Positions 17,155 through 25,835 of a stretch of 64,000 nt of DNA are shown piece after piece (within the stretch, counting starts at the first letter, position 1; every line of letters begins with the position of its first letter). Made by a program: the position numbers and the translations under genes. The notes under the pieces were generated by a model. It had not been told where the DNA came from and ran no database searches. It saw only the letters and a list, made by a program, of their open reading frames with translations. Where the stretch lies: NCBI RefSeq assembly GCF_013085255.1, contig NZ_JABFCX010000002.1, positions 1,230,501 to 1,294,500 of the forward strand, read 5' to 3'. This stretch comes from Parvularcula mediterranea (lineage in GTDB: Bacteria; Pseudomonadota; Alphaproteobacteria; Caulobacterales; Parvularculaceae).

Positions 17155-18630
17155 ATGAGCAGCGTTCGCCCCGTTTTCCTTGTGATCGGCCTCTTCGTCG
17201 CCGTGCTTGGCATTGCGATGCTGATCCCTGCCGCCTTCGACCTCTTCGCCGAGGGCGACAGGGCGCAGGACAGTTTCAACGCGTTCCTCGCCTCGTCGCT
17301 GATCTGCGTGGTGCTGGGCGGGGGGATGTCGGTATCCACCTGGGGCCGGATCGAGACGATCACCACGAGGCAGGGCTTCGTCATCACGACGCTGAGCTGG
17401 GTGGCGCTGGTGCTTGCGGCGGCGGTGCCGCTGACCATTGGCAATGGCGGGCTGTCCCTGACCGATGGGATTTTCGAGTCGATGTCGGCGCTGACCACGA
17501 CGGGCTCGACGGTGGTGACAGGGCTTGAGAGCCGCCCGCCGGGCTTTCTTGTCTGGCGGTCGATGCTGCAATGGTTTGGCGGAATCGGCGTGATCATCAT
17601 GGCGATCGCCATCCTCCCTTTCCTCTCGGTGGGCGGGATGCAGCTTTTCCGTCTTGAGAGCTCGGACAAGTCGGACAAGATCATGCCGGGTGCGGATGAT
17701 CTCGCGGCGGCCGTCTTCAACCTCTATCTCGTCCTGACAGCGGCGTGCTTCTTCTCCTACTGGATCGTGGGGATGAGCGCGTTCGATGCCTTCAACCATG
17801 CGATGACGACGGTCGCGACGGGGGGCTTTTCGACCAAGGACAGCTCGTTCGCCTATTTCGTGGGCGACCCTGACATGGCCGGGCCAGCTGATCTGGTTGC
17901 GGTGGTTTTCATGATCCTGGGGGCGCTGCCCTTCACGCTCTACCTCCTGGCGCTGAGGGGAAATCTCAACGCGCTGCTGTTTGACAGCCAGGTGCGGTTC
18001 TTCATGCTGGCGGTGCTCGGCTTCACTGCGGTGGTGGCGTTCAGGATCATGGCGTCGCTCGGCTTTGACGGCATGACAGCCGTGAGGCTGGCGCTCTTCA
18101 ACATCGTGTCGATCATCACGGGCACAGGCTATGCGTCGGCCAATTACGGGGCATGGGGACCTTTTGCGCTGGGGATCTTCTTCGTCGTGATGTTCCTTGG
18201 GGGATGCGCCGGGTCGACGTCCTGCGGGCTGAAGATCTTCCGCTTCCAGGTCGCGATCTCGGCGCTCATTGTCTATACCCAGAAGCTCAGCCATCCGCAC
18301 AGGACGACGGTTGCGCGCTACAATGGCAGGCCGCTTGATGAAGGCGTGTTCCGCTCGGTGCTGAGCTTCTTCTTCATCTATTTCATGACGTTCGCGACGA
18401 CAGCCGTGGGCCTGTCTCTTTTCAGCCTTGATCCGGTCACGGCGCTTTCTGCTGCAGGCACGGCCATCGCGAATGTGGGGCCAGGGCTGGGTGATGTGGT
18501 GGGGCCAGCGGGGAACTTTGCGAGCCTGCCGGGCGGGGCGAAGTGGATCCTCTGCCTCGCTATGCTGCTCGGACGGCTCGAACTGCTCACCGTGATGGTG
18601 TTGTTCCTGCCGAGCTTCTGGGTCCGCTAG
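17155..18630 (+). CDS. trkH: TrkH-type potassium uptake protein
   Basis: A 491-residue polytopic protein with the repeated pore modules of the Trk/Ktr/HKT family: SALTTTGSTVVTGLE, MTTVATGGFSTKDSS, SIITGTGYASANYG and AIANVGPGLGDVVGP are the four filter-like loops. It forms the potassium-conducting subunit in the inner membrane and normally works with the NAD-binding regulator TrkA, which is not in this window. Its last four bases are shared with the stop of convergent phoB. Confidence 0.92.
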   Translation: MSSVRPVFLVIGLFVAVLGIAMLIPAAFDLFAEGDRAQDSFNAFLASSLICVVLGGGMSVSTWGRIETITTRQGFVITTLSWVALVLAAAVPLTIGNGGLSLTDGIFESMSALTTTGSTVVTGLESRPPGFLVWRSMLQWFGGIGVIIMAIAILPFLSVGGMQLFRLESSDKSDKIMPGADDLAAAVFNLYLVLTAACFFSYWIVGMSAFDAFNHAMTTVATGGFSTKDSSFAYFVGDPDMAGPADLVAVVFMILGALPFTLYLLALRGNLNALLFDSQVRFFMLAVLGFTAVVAFRIMASLGFDGMTAVRLALFNIVSIITGTGYASANYGAWGPFALGIFFVVMFLGGCAGSTSCGLKIFRFQVAISALIVYTQKLSHPHRTTVARYNGRPLDEGVFRSVLSFFFIYFMTFATTAVGLSLFSLDPVTALSAAGTAIANVGPGLGDVVGPAGNFASLPGGAKWILCLAMLLGRLELLTVMVLFLPSFWVR

Positions 18631-19337
18631 CCAGCGGCCGCGGGGCTTTCCACGGGCTCAAGCGAGTAGCCTGCCGAACGGACCGTCCGGATGGGGTTCG
18701 CATCGCCGTTCTTCAGGAGGGCCTTCCGTAGGCGGCCGATATGGACATCCACGGTGCGCGCTTCGACGAACACATCCGAGCCCCAGACTGCGTTGAGGAG
18801 CTGCTCGCGGCTGAACACCCGGCCAGGGTTCTGGGCGAGGTGGTCGAGGAGCCTGAACTCGGTCGGGCCGAGGTGGAGCTCCTTGCCGTTCCTCCGCACA
18901 CGGTGCGCAGTCCGGTCAACTTCGATATCGCCCACGATGACGACGTCCTCGACGAGCGAAGGACGGAGCCTGCGCATCACAGCGCGGATGCGGGCCACAA
19001 GCTCTTCCATCGAGAACGGCTTGGTGAGGTAGTCGTCAGCGCCCTGATCGAGGCCGCGGATGAGATCGCTCTCCTCAGCGCGGGCGGTCAGCATGATGAT
19101 CGGCAGGCCGCGGGTCTCGGCGCGCGAGCGTAGGCGGCGGCAAACCTCGATGCCGGACACGTTCGGGAGCATCCAGTCGAGAAGGACAAGGTCGGGACGG
19201 CTTTCTTCGACCTTGAGAAGCGCCTCTTCGCCATCCTTGGCGCAGACGATCTCGAAACCTTCCTTCTTGAGATTGTATTCGATCAGCGTGCGGATCGATT
19301 CATCATCTTCGACAATCAGGATGGTGGTCGAGGCCAT
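18627..19337 (-). CDS. phoB: Phosphate regulon response regulator PhoB
   Basis: The 236-residue product is an OmpR/PhoB-type regulator. It has a receiver domain with acidic EDDES, the phospho-acceptor Asp in LVLLDWMLP, Thr in LTARAEE and Lys in LTKPFS, then a winged-helix DNA-binding domain (LGPTEFRLLDHLAQNPGRVFS). Phosphorylated by PhoR when phosphate is scarce, it activates pho-box promoters. It is the last gene after phoR and phoU, four bases downstream of phoU. Confidence 0.95.
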   Translation of the reverse strand: MASTTILIVEDDESIRTLIEYNLKKEGFEIVCAKDGEEALLKVEESRPDLVLLDWMLPNVSGIEVCRRLRSRAETRGLPIIMLTARAEESDLIRGLDQGADDYLTKPFSMEELVARIRAVMRRLRPSLVEDVVIVGDIEVDRTAHRVRRNGKELHLGPTEFRLLDHLAQNPGRVFSREQLLNAVWGSDVFVEARTVDVHIGRLRKALLKNGDANPIRTVRSAGYSLEPVESPAAAG

Positions 19338-19341
19338 GGTC

Positions 19342-20055
19342 CTACTCCGCAGCGATCAGCGTCGAGGTGACGTCCGTCTTGACCCGCTCTGCGGGGAGTT
19401 GCTCACCGGTGAGGGCGTAGTGCACGCGCTCAGCGATGTTGGTCGCGTGGTCGCCAATCCGCTCGAAATTCTTGGCCACGAAGATCAGGTGCGTGCCCGT
19501 CGACGCAGTGCCCGGCATGCGGTTCATCAGCGTCAGGAGCTCCCGGAAGACCGAGTTGTAGATGTCGTCCACCTGATCGTCCGCGTTGCGCACGGCGCGA
19601 GCAGCATCAGCATTGCGTCGGAAGAGGGCGTCCAAGGCTTCGGAGAACTGGCGAAGCGCAATGCGGCCCATACGGACGACGCCTGCATGCTTCGAATGCT
19701 CACCTTGAAGATCGCTGTCGGCGATGATGATCGAGCGGCGGGCGATGTTCTTCGAGAGGTCGCCGATGCGCTCCATCTCAGAGGCAATGCGGACGGCCGC
19801 CATCATGCGGCGGATCTCGCCGGGGTTGCGGCGGCGCTCATGGAAAAGTTCGGCCACCAGCTCTTCGATCTGGCGTTCCTGACGGTCGGTTTCGGCATCG
19901 CGTGCGCCAACGGTCTTGGCGAGACCCGCGTCGCGCTGCTCGAAAGCAGTCAGGGCGTCGGTCAGCTGCTGCTCAACCATGCCGCCCATCGTGGCGAGGG
20001 CAACTTCGAGCTTATCGAGCCGATCGGCGTGTTGTTTCAAAATCCCAAAAGGCAT
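19342..20055 (-). CDS. phoU: Phosphate signalling protein PhoU
   Basis: The 237-residue all-helical product contains two PhoU repeats with ExxxD-type motifs (IASEMERIGDLSKNIARR and FVAKNFERIGDHATNIAERV). PhoU restrains PhoR kinase activity when phosphate is plentiful and normally contacts the PstSCAB transporter. I use the ATG at 20053-20055 because AAGGAG ends five bases before it; the in-frame GTG two codons upstream overlaps that ribosome-binding site. Confidence 0.94.
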   Translation of the reverse strand: MPFGILKQHADRLDKLEVALATMGGMVEQQLTDALTAFEQRDAGLAKTVGARDAETDRQERQIEELVAELFHERRRNPGEIRRMMAAVRIASEMERIGDLSKNIARRSIIIADSDLQGEHSKHAGVVRMGRIALRQFSEALDALFRRNADAARAVRNADDQVDDIYNSVFRELLTLMNRMPGTASTGTHLIFVAKNFERIGDHATNIAERVHYALTGEQLPAERVKTDVTSTLIAAE

Positions 20056-20172
20056 GGGCACTCCTTAGGCCGCCGCCGATGCCTGATTTGTGTGACAGGA
20101 TCATGTAAAACCAAGCGCGGTCGTTATTTTTTTCTTGTTCTTGCGGCGTGGCAAGCGCTGGATGTCGCTCTT

Positions 20173-21573
20173 TTAATGTCCAGCGGGCAGGTCACTCTCA
20201 GGCCCAGGACGCGGAGGGAAGTAGCAGGTAAATGCAGCGCCTTCTCCCTGGGCCGATTCCACGAGTATACCGCCTCGGTGGCGACCCACAATATGCTTGA
20301 CGATAGCAAGACCGAGACCAGTCCCGCCTTGCGGGTGGCTCTTGTCGACATCGGTCCGGTAGAAACGCTCGGTCAGGCGGGGAAGATCGGTCCTGGCAAT
20401 GCCGCCGCCTTCGTCGCGCACGCGGATATAGACGAGGTCGGAAGGCGCGCAGCCTGCCCTGACGGCGATCTGGTCGGGGCTGTCGCCTGAGCTGCTGGCT
20501 GCCTCGAAAGCATGGTCTGGCCCGCTGCCGACCGTGACGTGGACCCGCGCCCGGTCGGTGCTGCCGGTCGCGCCATACTTGAGGGCATTGTCGATGAGGT
20601 TCTGGGCCACCTGAATGAGCTGGTCGCGGTCGCCGATCATCCTGATCGAGCAATTGCTCGGCCCGGGGACGATCTCGCCATTCGCGCGCTCGGCCACGGG
20701 GGCCATCATTTCACGGACGACAGCTGCGATCTCGCAAAGGTCGACATCGTCTTCGGGCAGGCGGCGTTCGTTGAGCTCGAGCGCGGAGAGGCTGACGAGG
20801 TCACGGACGAGGCGCTGCATGCGCTCGGTCTGGGCCTGCATGATCTTGAGGAAGTGCGCGCGTGCGTCGGGATCGTCCTTGGCGTGGCCTTGCAGGGTCT
20901 CGATGAAGCCGAGGAGCGAGGCGAGGGGTGTCCTGAGCTCATGGCCTGCATTGGCGATGAAGTCGGTGCGCATCCGTTCGAGCTGGCGCTGTTCCGTCCG
21001 GTCACGGATCATGACGATCATCTCGCCCTCGGCTTCATCATGCTCAAGCGGGCTGACGTAGAAGAGGGCGGAAAGAGTGTTCGGGCCGGTGATCGAGATC
21101 TCGGCTTCCTGTGCGCCATCCATGTGCCGCGCCTCGCGCAGAGCGCCCAAGGCTGCGGGCGCACGGATGATGCCTGCGATATTGGCGCCTTCGATCCCTT
21201 CGCCGAACATGCGGAAGCAGGCGGCGTTGGCAGTCTCGATCCGGTCCTGAGCATCAAGGAGCATGACGGGCTGGGGCAGGGCGTCGAGGAGGATCGAGTA
21301 GCGCTGGAGGCGCTCGACCTCTTCCGTCGCTTCTTCGGAGAGCGGCGCAAAGACCTGCTGCGGGGTGGGGACGAGCCACCTGAGAAGCAGGACCGTGCCT
21401 GCGATCCCACCGGCGAGCAACGCGCCCAGCGGCTTGAGCACACCGGCAATGAGCGCCGCCGCAAGGCCAGCTGCGATGGCACCAGCCGCCACGAGGAGGT
21501 CGTTGCGCCTCAAGGGCGCCCGGCCTTCTGCAGTGGGAGGCTTCACATTGACCGAATTGCGCTGCACGTCCAT
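20173..21573 (-). CDS. phoR: Phosphate regulon sensor histidine kinase PhoR
   Basis: The 466-residue product has two N-terminal membrane segments (about residues 25-65), a PAS domain around LLDALPQPVMLLDAQDRIET, a HisKA domain with the phospho-accepting His in NAGHELRTPLASLLGF, and a HATPase domain with LIDNALKYGA, VRDEGGGIA and GGTGLGLAIVKHI. With phoU and phoB downstream this is PhoR. The pst transporter genes normally found between phoR and phoU are absent; only 111 bases separate them here. It diverges from pyk. Confidence 0.93.
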   Translation of the reverse strand: MDVQRNSVNVKPPTAEGRAPLRRNDLLVAAGAIAAGLAAALIAGVLKPLGALLAGGIAGTVLLLRWLVPTPQQVFAPLSEEATEEVERLQRYSILLDALPQPVMLLDAQDRIETANAACFRMFGEGIEGANIAGIIRAPAALGALREARHMDGAQEAEISITGPNTLSALFYVSPLEHDEAEGEMIVMIRDRTEQRQLERMRTDFIANAGHELRTPLASLLGFIETLQGHAKDDPDARAHFLKIMQAQTERMQRLVRDLVSLSALELNERRLPEDDVDLCEIAAVVREMMAPVAERANGEIVPGPSNCSIRMIGDRDQLIQVAQNLIDNALKYGATGSTDRARVHVTVGSGPDHAFEAASSSGDSPDQIAVRAGCAPSDLVYIRVRDEGGGIARTDLPRLTERFYRTDVDKSHPQGGTGLGLAIVKHIVGRHRGGILVESAQGEGAAFTCYFPPRPGPESDLPAGH

Positions 21574-21642
21574 CGGACGCTTCTAGGCGCTCGCCGCCAA
21601 GAAGAAAGCCCCGGGCACGACGAAAGAAGAAGAGCTCTGATC

Positions 21643-23070
21643 ATGGTCAACCCTCAGTTCGCCAAGACAAAAATCCTCGCCACCCTCGGTCCTGCATCGA
21701 GTTCTCCCCACAGGATCGAGGCGATGATCCGCGCCGGAGCTTCGGCGTTCCGGATGAATTTCAGCCACGGCAGCCATGAAGAGCACGCCGAGCGCTTCCG
21801 GATGGTGCGCGATGCTGCGGAGGCCGTCGGGCGTCCGGTGGCTATTGTCTCGGACATGCAGGGCCCGAAACTTCGGGTCGGCAAGATTGCAGGCGGCGAG
21901 ATCCAGCTCAGCTATAATGAGGATTACGAGGTCACCCTCGGCGAGACCGCTGCCGAGGGTGCGATCCCGATCCCGCACCAGGAGCTCTTCGATGCGCTCC
22001 AGCCCGGCGATGCTGTGATGATGAATGACGGCGCGCTGCGCTTCACGGTGAAGGAAGGCGGCTCGAGCCGCATGGTCTTCACCTGCGATGTACCGGGCAA
22101 GCTGACCAACAATAAGGGTGTCAACATTCCGGGCCGGAAGCTGCCGCTGGCCGCGCTGACGGAGAAGGACAAGGAAGACCTTGCCTTCGCGATTTCGCAG
22201 AACACCGACTATGTGGCACTGAGCTTTGTTCAGACGGCGGACGATCTGCGCGAGGCGCGGGAGCTGATGGGTGACAGCCCGGCCAAGCTGATCGCGAAGA
22301 TCGAAAAGCCCGGTGCGATGGATACGCTTGGCGGCATCGTCAGCGAAGCCGATGCGCTGATGGTGGCGCGCGGTGACCTCGGCGTTGAGCTGCCCCTAGA
22401 AATGGTCCCCCGGGCCCAGCGCAGGATCATCCGTATGGCGCGGAATGCGGGCAAGCCTGTGATCGTCGCGACCCAGATGCTGGAAAGCATGATCGACTCG
22501 CCGACGCCGACGCGGGCCGAAGCTTCGGACACGGCTGCTGCTGCTTATCTCGGTGCGGACTGCGTGATGCTCAGTGCAGAGACGGCTGTCGGCCGCCATC
22601 CCGAAGCTGCGATCGCGATCATGAGCCGGATCCTTAAGGCCGTTGCCGACGATGATGGCTCGATCAATGAGATTGCTGCCGCTGCGGACCCGAGACCGCC
22701 GTCGACGGACGCGGAAGTTATCGCCGCTTCGGGCGCATGGGCCGCCGACAAGGCTGGCGCGGACGCGATCCTCGCGGCGACCATGAGCGGCGGGACGGCC
22801 TATGCCGTGGCGCGGAACAGGCCCGGTGTGCCGGTCGTCGCGATCACGCCGAACGCCCGCTCGGCTAGGCAGCTGGCGCTGATCTGGGGTGTCTACCCGG
22901 TCAAGGTGGCCGAGGATAAGAGCTTCGAGGAGCTGTCCGACAAGGCTGCCGAAGTGGCGCGGGAGCGCCTGCAACTCTCCGACGACGGACGGATTGTCCT
23001 GATCGCAGGGGTGCCGAAGGGCATCAAGGGCGGCACCAATACACTCAAGCTGATCAAGGTAGGTGGATGA
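21643..23070 (+). CDS. pyk: Pyruvate kinase
   Basis: The 475-residue product catalyses phosphoenolpyruvate plus ADP to pyruvate plus ATP. It has the N-terminal TKILATLGPAS, the substrate and metal region IAKIEKPGAMDTLGGI, ARGDLGVELP and ATQMLESMI. The C-terminal domain ends GTNTLKLIKVGG. The ATG at 21643 gives the standard start; the frame extends far upstream only as the opposite strand of phoR. It overlaps eda by ATGA, tying the end of glycolysis to the Entner-Doudoroff aldolase. Confidence 0.97.
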   Translation: MVNPQFAKTKILATLGPASSSPHRIEAMIRAGASAFRMNFSHGSHEEHAERFRMVRDAAEAVGRPVAIVSDMQGPKLRVGKIAGGEIQLSYNEDYEVTLGETAAEGAIPIPHQELFDALQPGDAVMMNDGALRFTVKEGGSSRMVFTCDVPGKLTNNKGVNIPGRKLPLAALTEKDKEDLAFAISQNTDYVALSFVQTADDLREARELMGDSPAKLIAKIEKPGAMDTLGGIVSEADALMVARGDLGVELPLEMVPRAQRRIIRMARNAGKPVIVATQMLESMIDSPTPTRAEASDTAAAAYLGADCVMLSAETAVGRHPEAAIAIMSRILKAVADDDGSINEIAAAADPRPPSTDAEVIAASGAWAADKAGADAILAATMSGGTAYAVARNRPGVPVVAITPNARSARQLALIWGVYPVKVAEDKSFEELSDKAAEVARERLQLSDDGRIVLIAGVPKGIKGGTNTLKLIKVGG

Positions 23071-23708
23071 TGATGAGCCAGGCTGAACGCATTGACGCGC
23101 TGATCGCTCATGTCCCCGTCATGCCTGTCGTCGTCATTGACGATGCGGCTCACGCCATTCCGATGGCCGAGGCGTTGCTGGCCGGCGGCATCAATGCGAT
23201 CGAAATTACGCTGCGCACCGACGCAGCCCTTGATGCGGTGAAAAAGATCGCCGATGAGAAACCCGACATGGTCGTCGGTACAGGGACGGTCCTGTCCGAG
23301 CGTGACCTGATGTCGTCCATTGATGCGGGCGCGAAGTTCGCCGTGTCGCCAGGCCTTACGACGCTCCTCGCGACGGCGGCGGGCCAGCATATGGATCAGT
23401 GCCCGCTGCTTCCCGGTGTGGCCACTGCTTCCGAAGCGATGCGTGCGGAGGAAGCAGGGTTCGAGCGGTTGAAGTTCTTCCCCGCCGAACCTGCAGGCGG
23501 TGCACCCTACCTCTCCGGCCTTGCGGGACCTCTCCAGCGGGTGAAGTTCTGCCCGACGGGCGGCATCAAGCCGGACACCGTGGCGAAGTACCGTGCCCTG
23601 AAGAATGTCTTCTGCGTCGGCGGCAGCTGGCTTGCACCCAAGGACAAGATGGCAGCCGGTGACTGGGCCGCGATCGAGGCGCTGGCTCGCGAGGCGGCTG
23701 CGGGTTAG
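23067..23708 (+). CDS. eda: KDPG aldolase (2-dehydro-3-deoxyphosphogluconate aldolase)
   Basis: The 213-residue TIM-barrel product has the KDPG aldolase hallmarks: IEITLRTDAAL, the catalytic Glu region GTGTVLSE, AVSPGLTTLL, and the Schiff-base Lys in LKFFPAEPAGG. It splits KDPG to pyruvate and glyceraldehyde-3-phosphate, the last step of the Entner-Doudoroff pathway. The edd and zwf genes are not nearby. Its ATG overlaps the pyk stop. Confidence 0.95.
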   Translation: MMMSQAERIDALIAHVPVMPVVVIDDAAHAIPMAEALLAGGINAIEITLRTDAALDAVKKIADEKPDMVVGTGTVLSERDLMSSIDAGAKFAVSPGLTTLLATAAGQHMDQCPLLPGVATASEAMRAEEAGFERLKFFPAEPAGGAPYLSGLAGPLQRVKFCPTGGIKPDTVAKYRALKNVFCVGGSWLAPKDKMAAGDWAAIEALAREAAAG

Positions 23709-24018
23709 CGACTCAGCCTTTGTTGCAGAAATGCAATAGTCCAGCAGATACATTATGCGACATAATTGCGCTCGAACTTTCTTCGGGCGTGTGTTGTTGT
23801 TGCCACAGATCACGAAGGGTGATGCCCTCCCTAACGACCTCTTCGCGATCCCATCCGCCCTCTGCCCCGGCGGATTGTCCCTGGAGCGGTGCTGAGCGCT
23901 GTCCCTGCAATTGCTCAGCACCGCCTCCCGGACAGACCTCATGGGCCAACATGTCACCGGGCGGTCGTTTGACAGGTTCCTCCGTGACCGCGTACCGCGC
24001 CTGATATGGTGATGATCG
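23709..24018. other. 310-base intergenic stretch with a strong hairpin
   Basis: No convincing gene is visible. GGAGCGGTGCTGAGC (23883-23897) can pair with GCTCAGCACCGCCTCC (23913-23928), one base bulged, across a 15-base loop. No T-run follows. Its placement 90 bases before the acyltransferase start allows an mRNA leader structure or a small RNA; a weak terminator for pyk-eda is also possible. Confidence 0.5.
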
Positions 24019-24600
24019 ATGGGTGATGTTTCAGGCGCCAGGCCGCCCCGAAGCGCTTTCTACGAAATGCGGCGGGCGATCGCCCTGTGGCTCTATGGAC
24101 TGGCTGGTTGGAAGGTCGAAGGCGAAGCGCCGCCAGACGACAAGTTTGTCGTCATCGCCGCTCCCCACACGTCGAACTGGGACCTCGTCTACATGCTCGG
24201 GGTTGCCTACAAGTTCCGTATACGCCTCCAATGGATGGGTAAGGACTCGCTGTTCAAAGGCCCCTTCGGCTGGGGCATGAAGGCGATGGGCGGCATCCCG
24301 ATCGACCGCTCCAAGGCAAACAATGTCGTCAGCCAGATGGTCGAGATCTACCGCAACGCCGACGAACTTGCCGTCGCAATCCCGCCGGAAGGCACGCGCT
24401 CCAACGTCCGTATATGGAAGACAGGCTTCTACAATATCGCCCACGGCGCGGGCGTGCCGATCGCGCTCGGCTTTCTCGACTATAGCCGCAAGGTTGGCGG
24501 GATCGGCGGTGTGCTGAGGACTACAGGCGACTACGAGGCGGATCTCGAGCAGATCAAGGCGTTCTATGCCGGCGTGGTCGGTAAGCACGCTGACCGGTGA
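24019..24600 (+). CDS. Lysophospholipid acyltransferase-like protein
   Basis: The 193-residue product has the PlsC-family catalytic motif as HTSNWD (H-x4-D) near residue 52 and the phosphate-binding PPEGTRS near residue 124. It probably acylates a lysophospholipid or related acceptor at the inner membrane. It lacks a clear N-terminal membrane helix apart from a mildly hydrophobic start. A second, classical PlsC lies at 38107-38808. It stands alone between a long leader and a palindromic terminator. Confidence 0.82.
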   Translation: MGDVSGARPPRSAFYEMRRAIALWLYGLAGWKVEGEAPPDDKFVVIAAPHTSNWDLVYMLGVAYKFRIRLQWMGKDSLFKGPFGWGMKAMGGIPIDRSKANNVVSQMVEIYRNADELAVAIPPEGTRSNVRIWKTGFYNIAHGAGVPIALGFLDYSRKVGGIGGVLRTTGDYEADLEQIKAFYAGVVGKHADR

Positions 24601-24616
24601 CGCTTTGCGTCTCTTC

Positions 24617-24720
24617 TTTTTTGATGGGTCCTGGATCAAGTCCGGGATGACGGGTGGTTCGGTGGTCTCTCCGTTATCGTCATTCTGGACTTGATCCAGA
24701 ACCCATCACATCAAAAAAGC
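24617..24720. repeat. Palindromic REP-like element acting as a bidirectional terminator
   Basis: GATGGGTCCTGGATCAAGTC (from 24623) is repeated inverted as GACTTGATCCAGAACCCATC (ending 24708), with flanking T6 on the left and A6 on the right. It sits between convergent genes and can terminate both. The GGATCAAGTCC core resembles a palindromic repeat I recall as dispersed in many alphaproteobacterial genomes. Confidence 0.75.
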
Positions 24721-24731
24721 ACGCGCAGCGC

Positions 24732-25748
24732 TCACCCCCGCGGCAGGAAGCCCATGATGTCCTTGACGTCCTTGAGGATCGGGGCAGCAATCGCGTCGGC
24801 GCGCTCGGCGCCTTTTGTCAGGATGCTGTCAATATGGCCCTGATCGCCCATGAGGCGGCGCATCTCTTCAGAGATCGGCGAGAGCTTCTCCACCGCGAGC
24901 TCAGCCAGTTTCGGCTTGAGCGCGCCAAAGCCCTGACCGCCAAACTCAGAAAGAACAGCGTCCACGGACGAGCCTGAAAGCGCAGCATAGATACCGACGA
25001 GGTTCTTCGCTTCAGGACGGCCTGCGAGACCATCGGCTTCCGAAGGCAGGGGCTCTGGGTCGGACTTGGCCTTCTTGAACTTCTTCGCAATGGCGTCGCT
25101 GTCGTCAGTGAAGGTGATCCGCGAGAGGTCCGAAGGATCGGACTTCGACATCTTCGCGGTACCGTCGCGCAAGCTCATGACGCGCGTTGCCGGCCCCTGA
25201 ATCATCGGCTCGGGCAGGGGGAAGAAATCCTCCGCACCCATATCATTATTGAACTTCGTCGCGATGTCGCGGGAGAGCTCGAGGTGCTGCTTCTGGTCCT
25301 CACCGACGGGAACATGGGTCGCCTTGTACGCGAGGATGTCCGCGGCCATCAGCACGGGGTAGGTATAGAGCCCGACCGATGCCTTCTCCTTGTCCTTGCC
25401 CGCCTTGTCCTTGAACTGGGTCATGCGGTTGAGCCATCCGATCCGCGCCTGGCAACCGAGGATCCACGAGAGCTCAGCATGGGCCGACACGGCTGACTGG
25501 GCGAAGATGATCGACTTTTCGGGATCGATCCCCGCCGCGAGATATGCCGCCGCGATCTCGCGGGTCTGGTCCTTCAGCTTGGCCGGGTCCTGGGGCACCG
25601 TGATCGCGTGGAGGTCCACGACGCAGAAGATCGACTCGAATTCGTGCTGCATGGTCACGAACTTCGAGATCGCACCCAGATAGTTGCCAAGGTGCAGGTT
25701 GCCGGTGGGCTGGACGCCGGAGAATACGCGCTGGGGATGGTTCGTCAT
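24732..25748 (-). CDS. trpS: Tryptophanyl-tRNA synthetase
   Basis: The 338-residue class I synthetase charges tRNA-Trp. It has the HIGH-like [12 protein letters not shown], the Trp-binding region [20 protein letters not shown], and the KMSKS loop in [11 protein letters not shown]. The ATG at 25746-25748 ([11 protein letters not shown]) is the family start; the open frame beyond it is only the reverse of the next gene. It is expressed alone and ends at the bidirectional terminator. Confidence 0.97.
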   Translation of the reverse strand: MTNHPQRVFSGVQPTGNLHLGNYLGAISKFVTMQHEFESIFCVVDLHAITVPQDPAKLKDQTREIAAAYLAAGIDPEKSIIFAQSAVSAHAELSWILGCQARIGWLNRMTQFKDKAGKDKEKASVGLYTYPVLMAADILAYKATHVPVGEDQKQHLELSRDIATKFNNDMGAEDFFPLPEPMIQGPATRVMSLRDGTAKMSKSDPSDLSRITFTDDSDAIAKKFKKAKSDPEPLPSEADGLAGRPEAKNLVGIYAALSGSSVDAVLSEFGGQGFGALKPKLAELAVEKLSPISEEMRRLMGDQGHIDSILTKGAERADAIAAPILKDVKDIMGFLPRG

Positions 25749-25835
25749 GGCGGGGCGGATAGCCGATGGGGTGGCCGAAGGCGAGACCCTTGACGCGAGG
25801 CAGGGCTCCTTCATCTTGAGTGCCAAGGGGAGCGC

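Noticed and set aside
17119-18300. Long minus-strand open frame opposite trkH
   Set aside because: Rich in His, Arg and Glu as expected from the complement of a GC-rich membrane protein gene; TrkH motifs on the other strand are decisive.
20512-21642. Upstream extension of the pyruvate kinase frame
   Set aside because: It lies opposite phoR and resembles no pyruvate kinase N-terminus; the standard start TKILATLGPAS follows ATG 21643.
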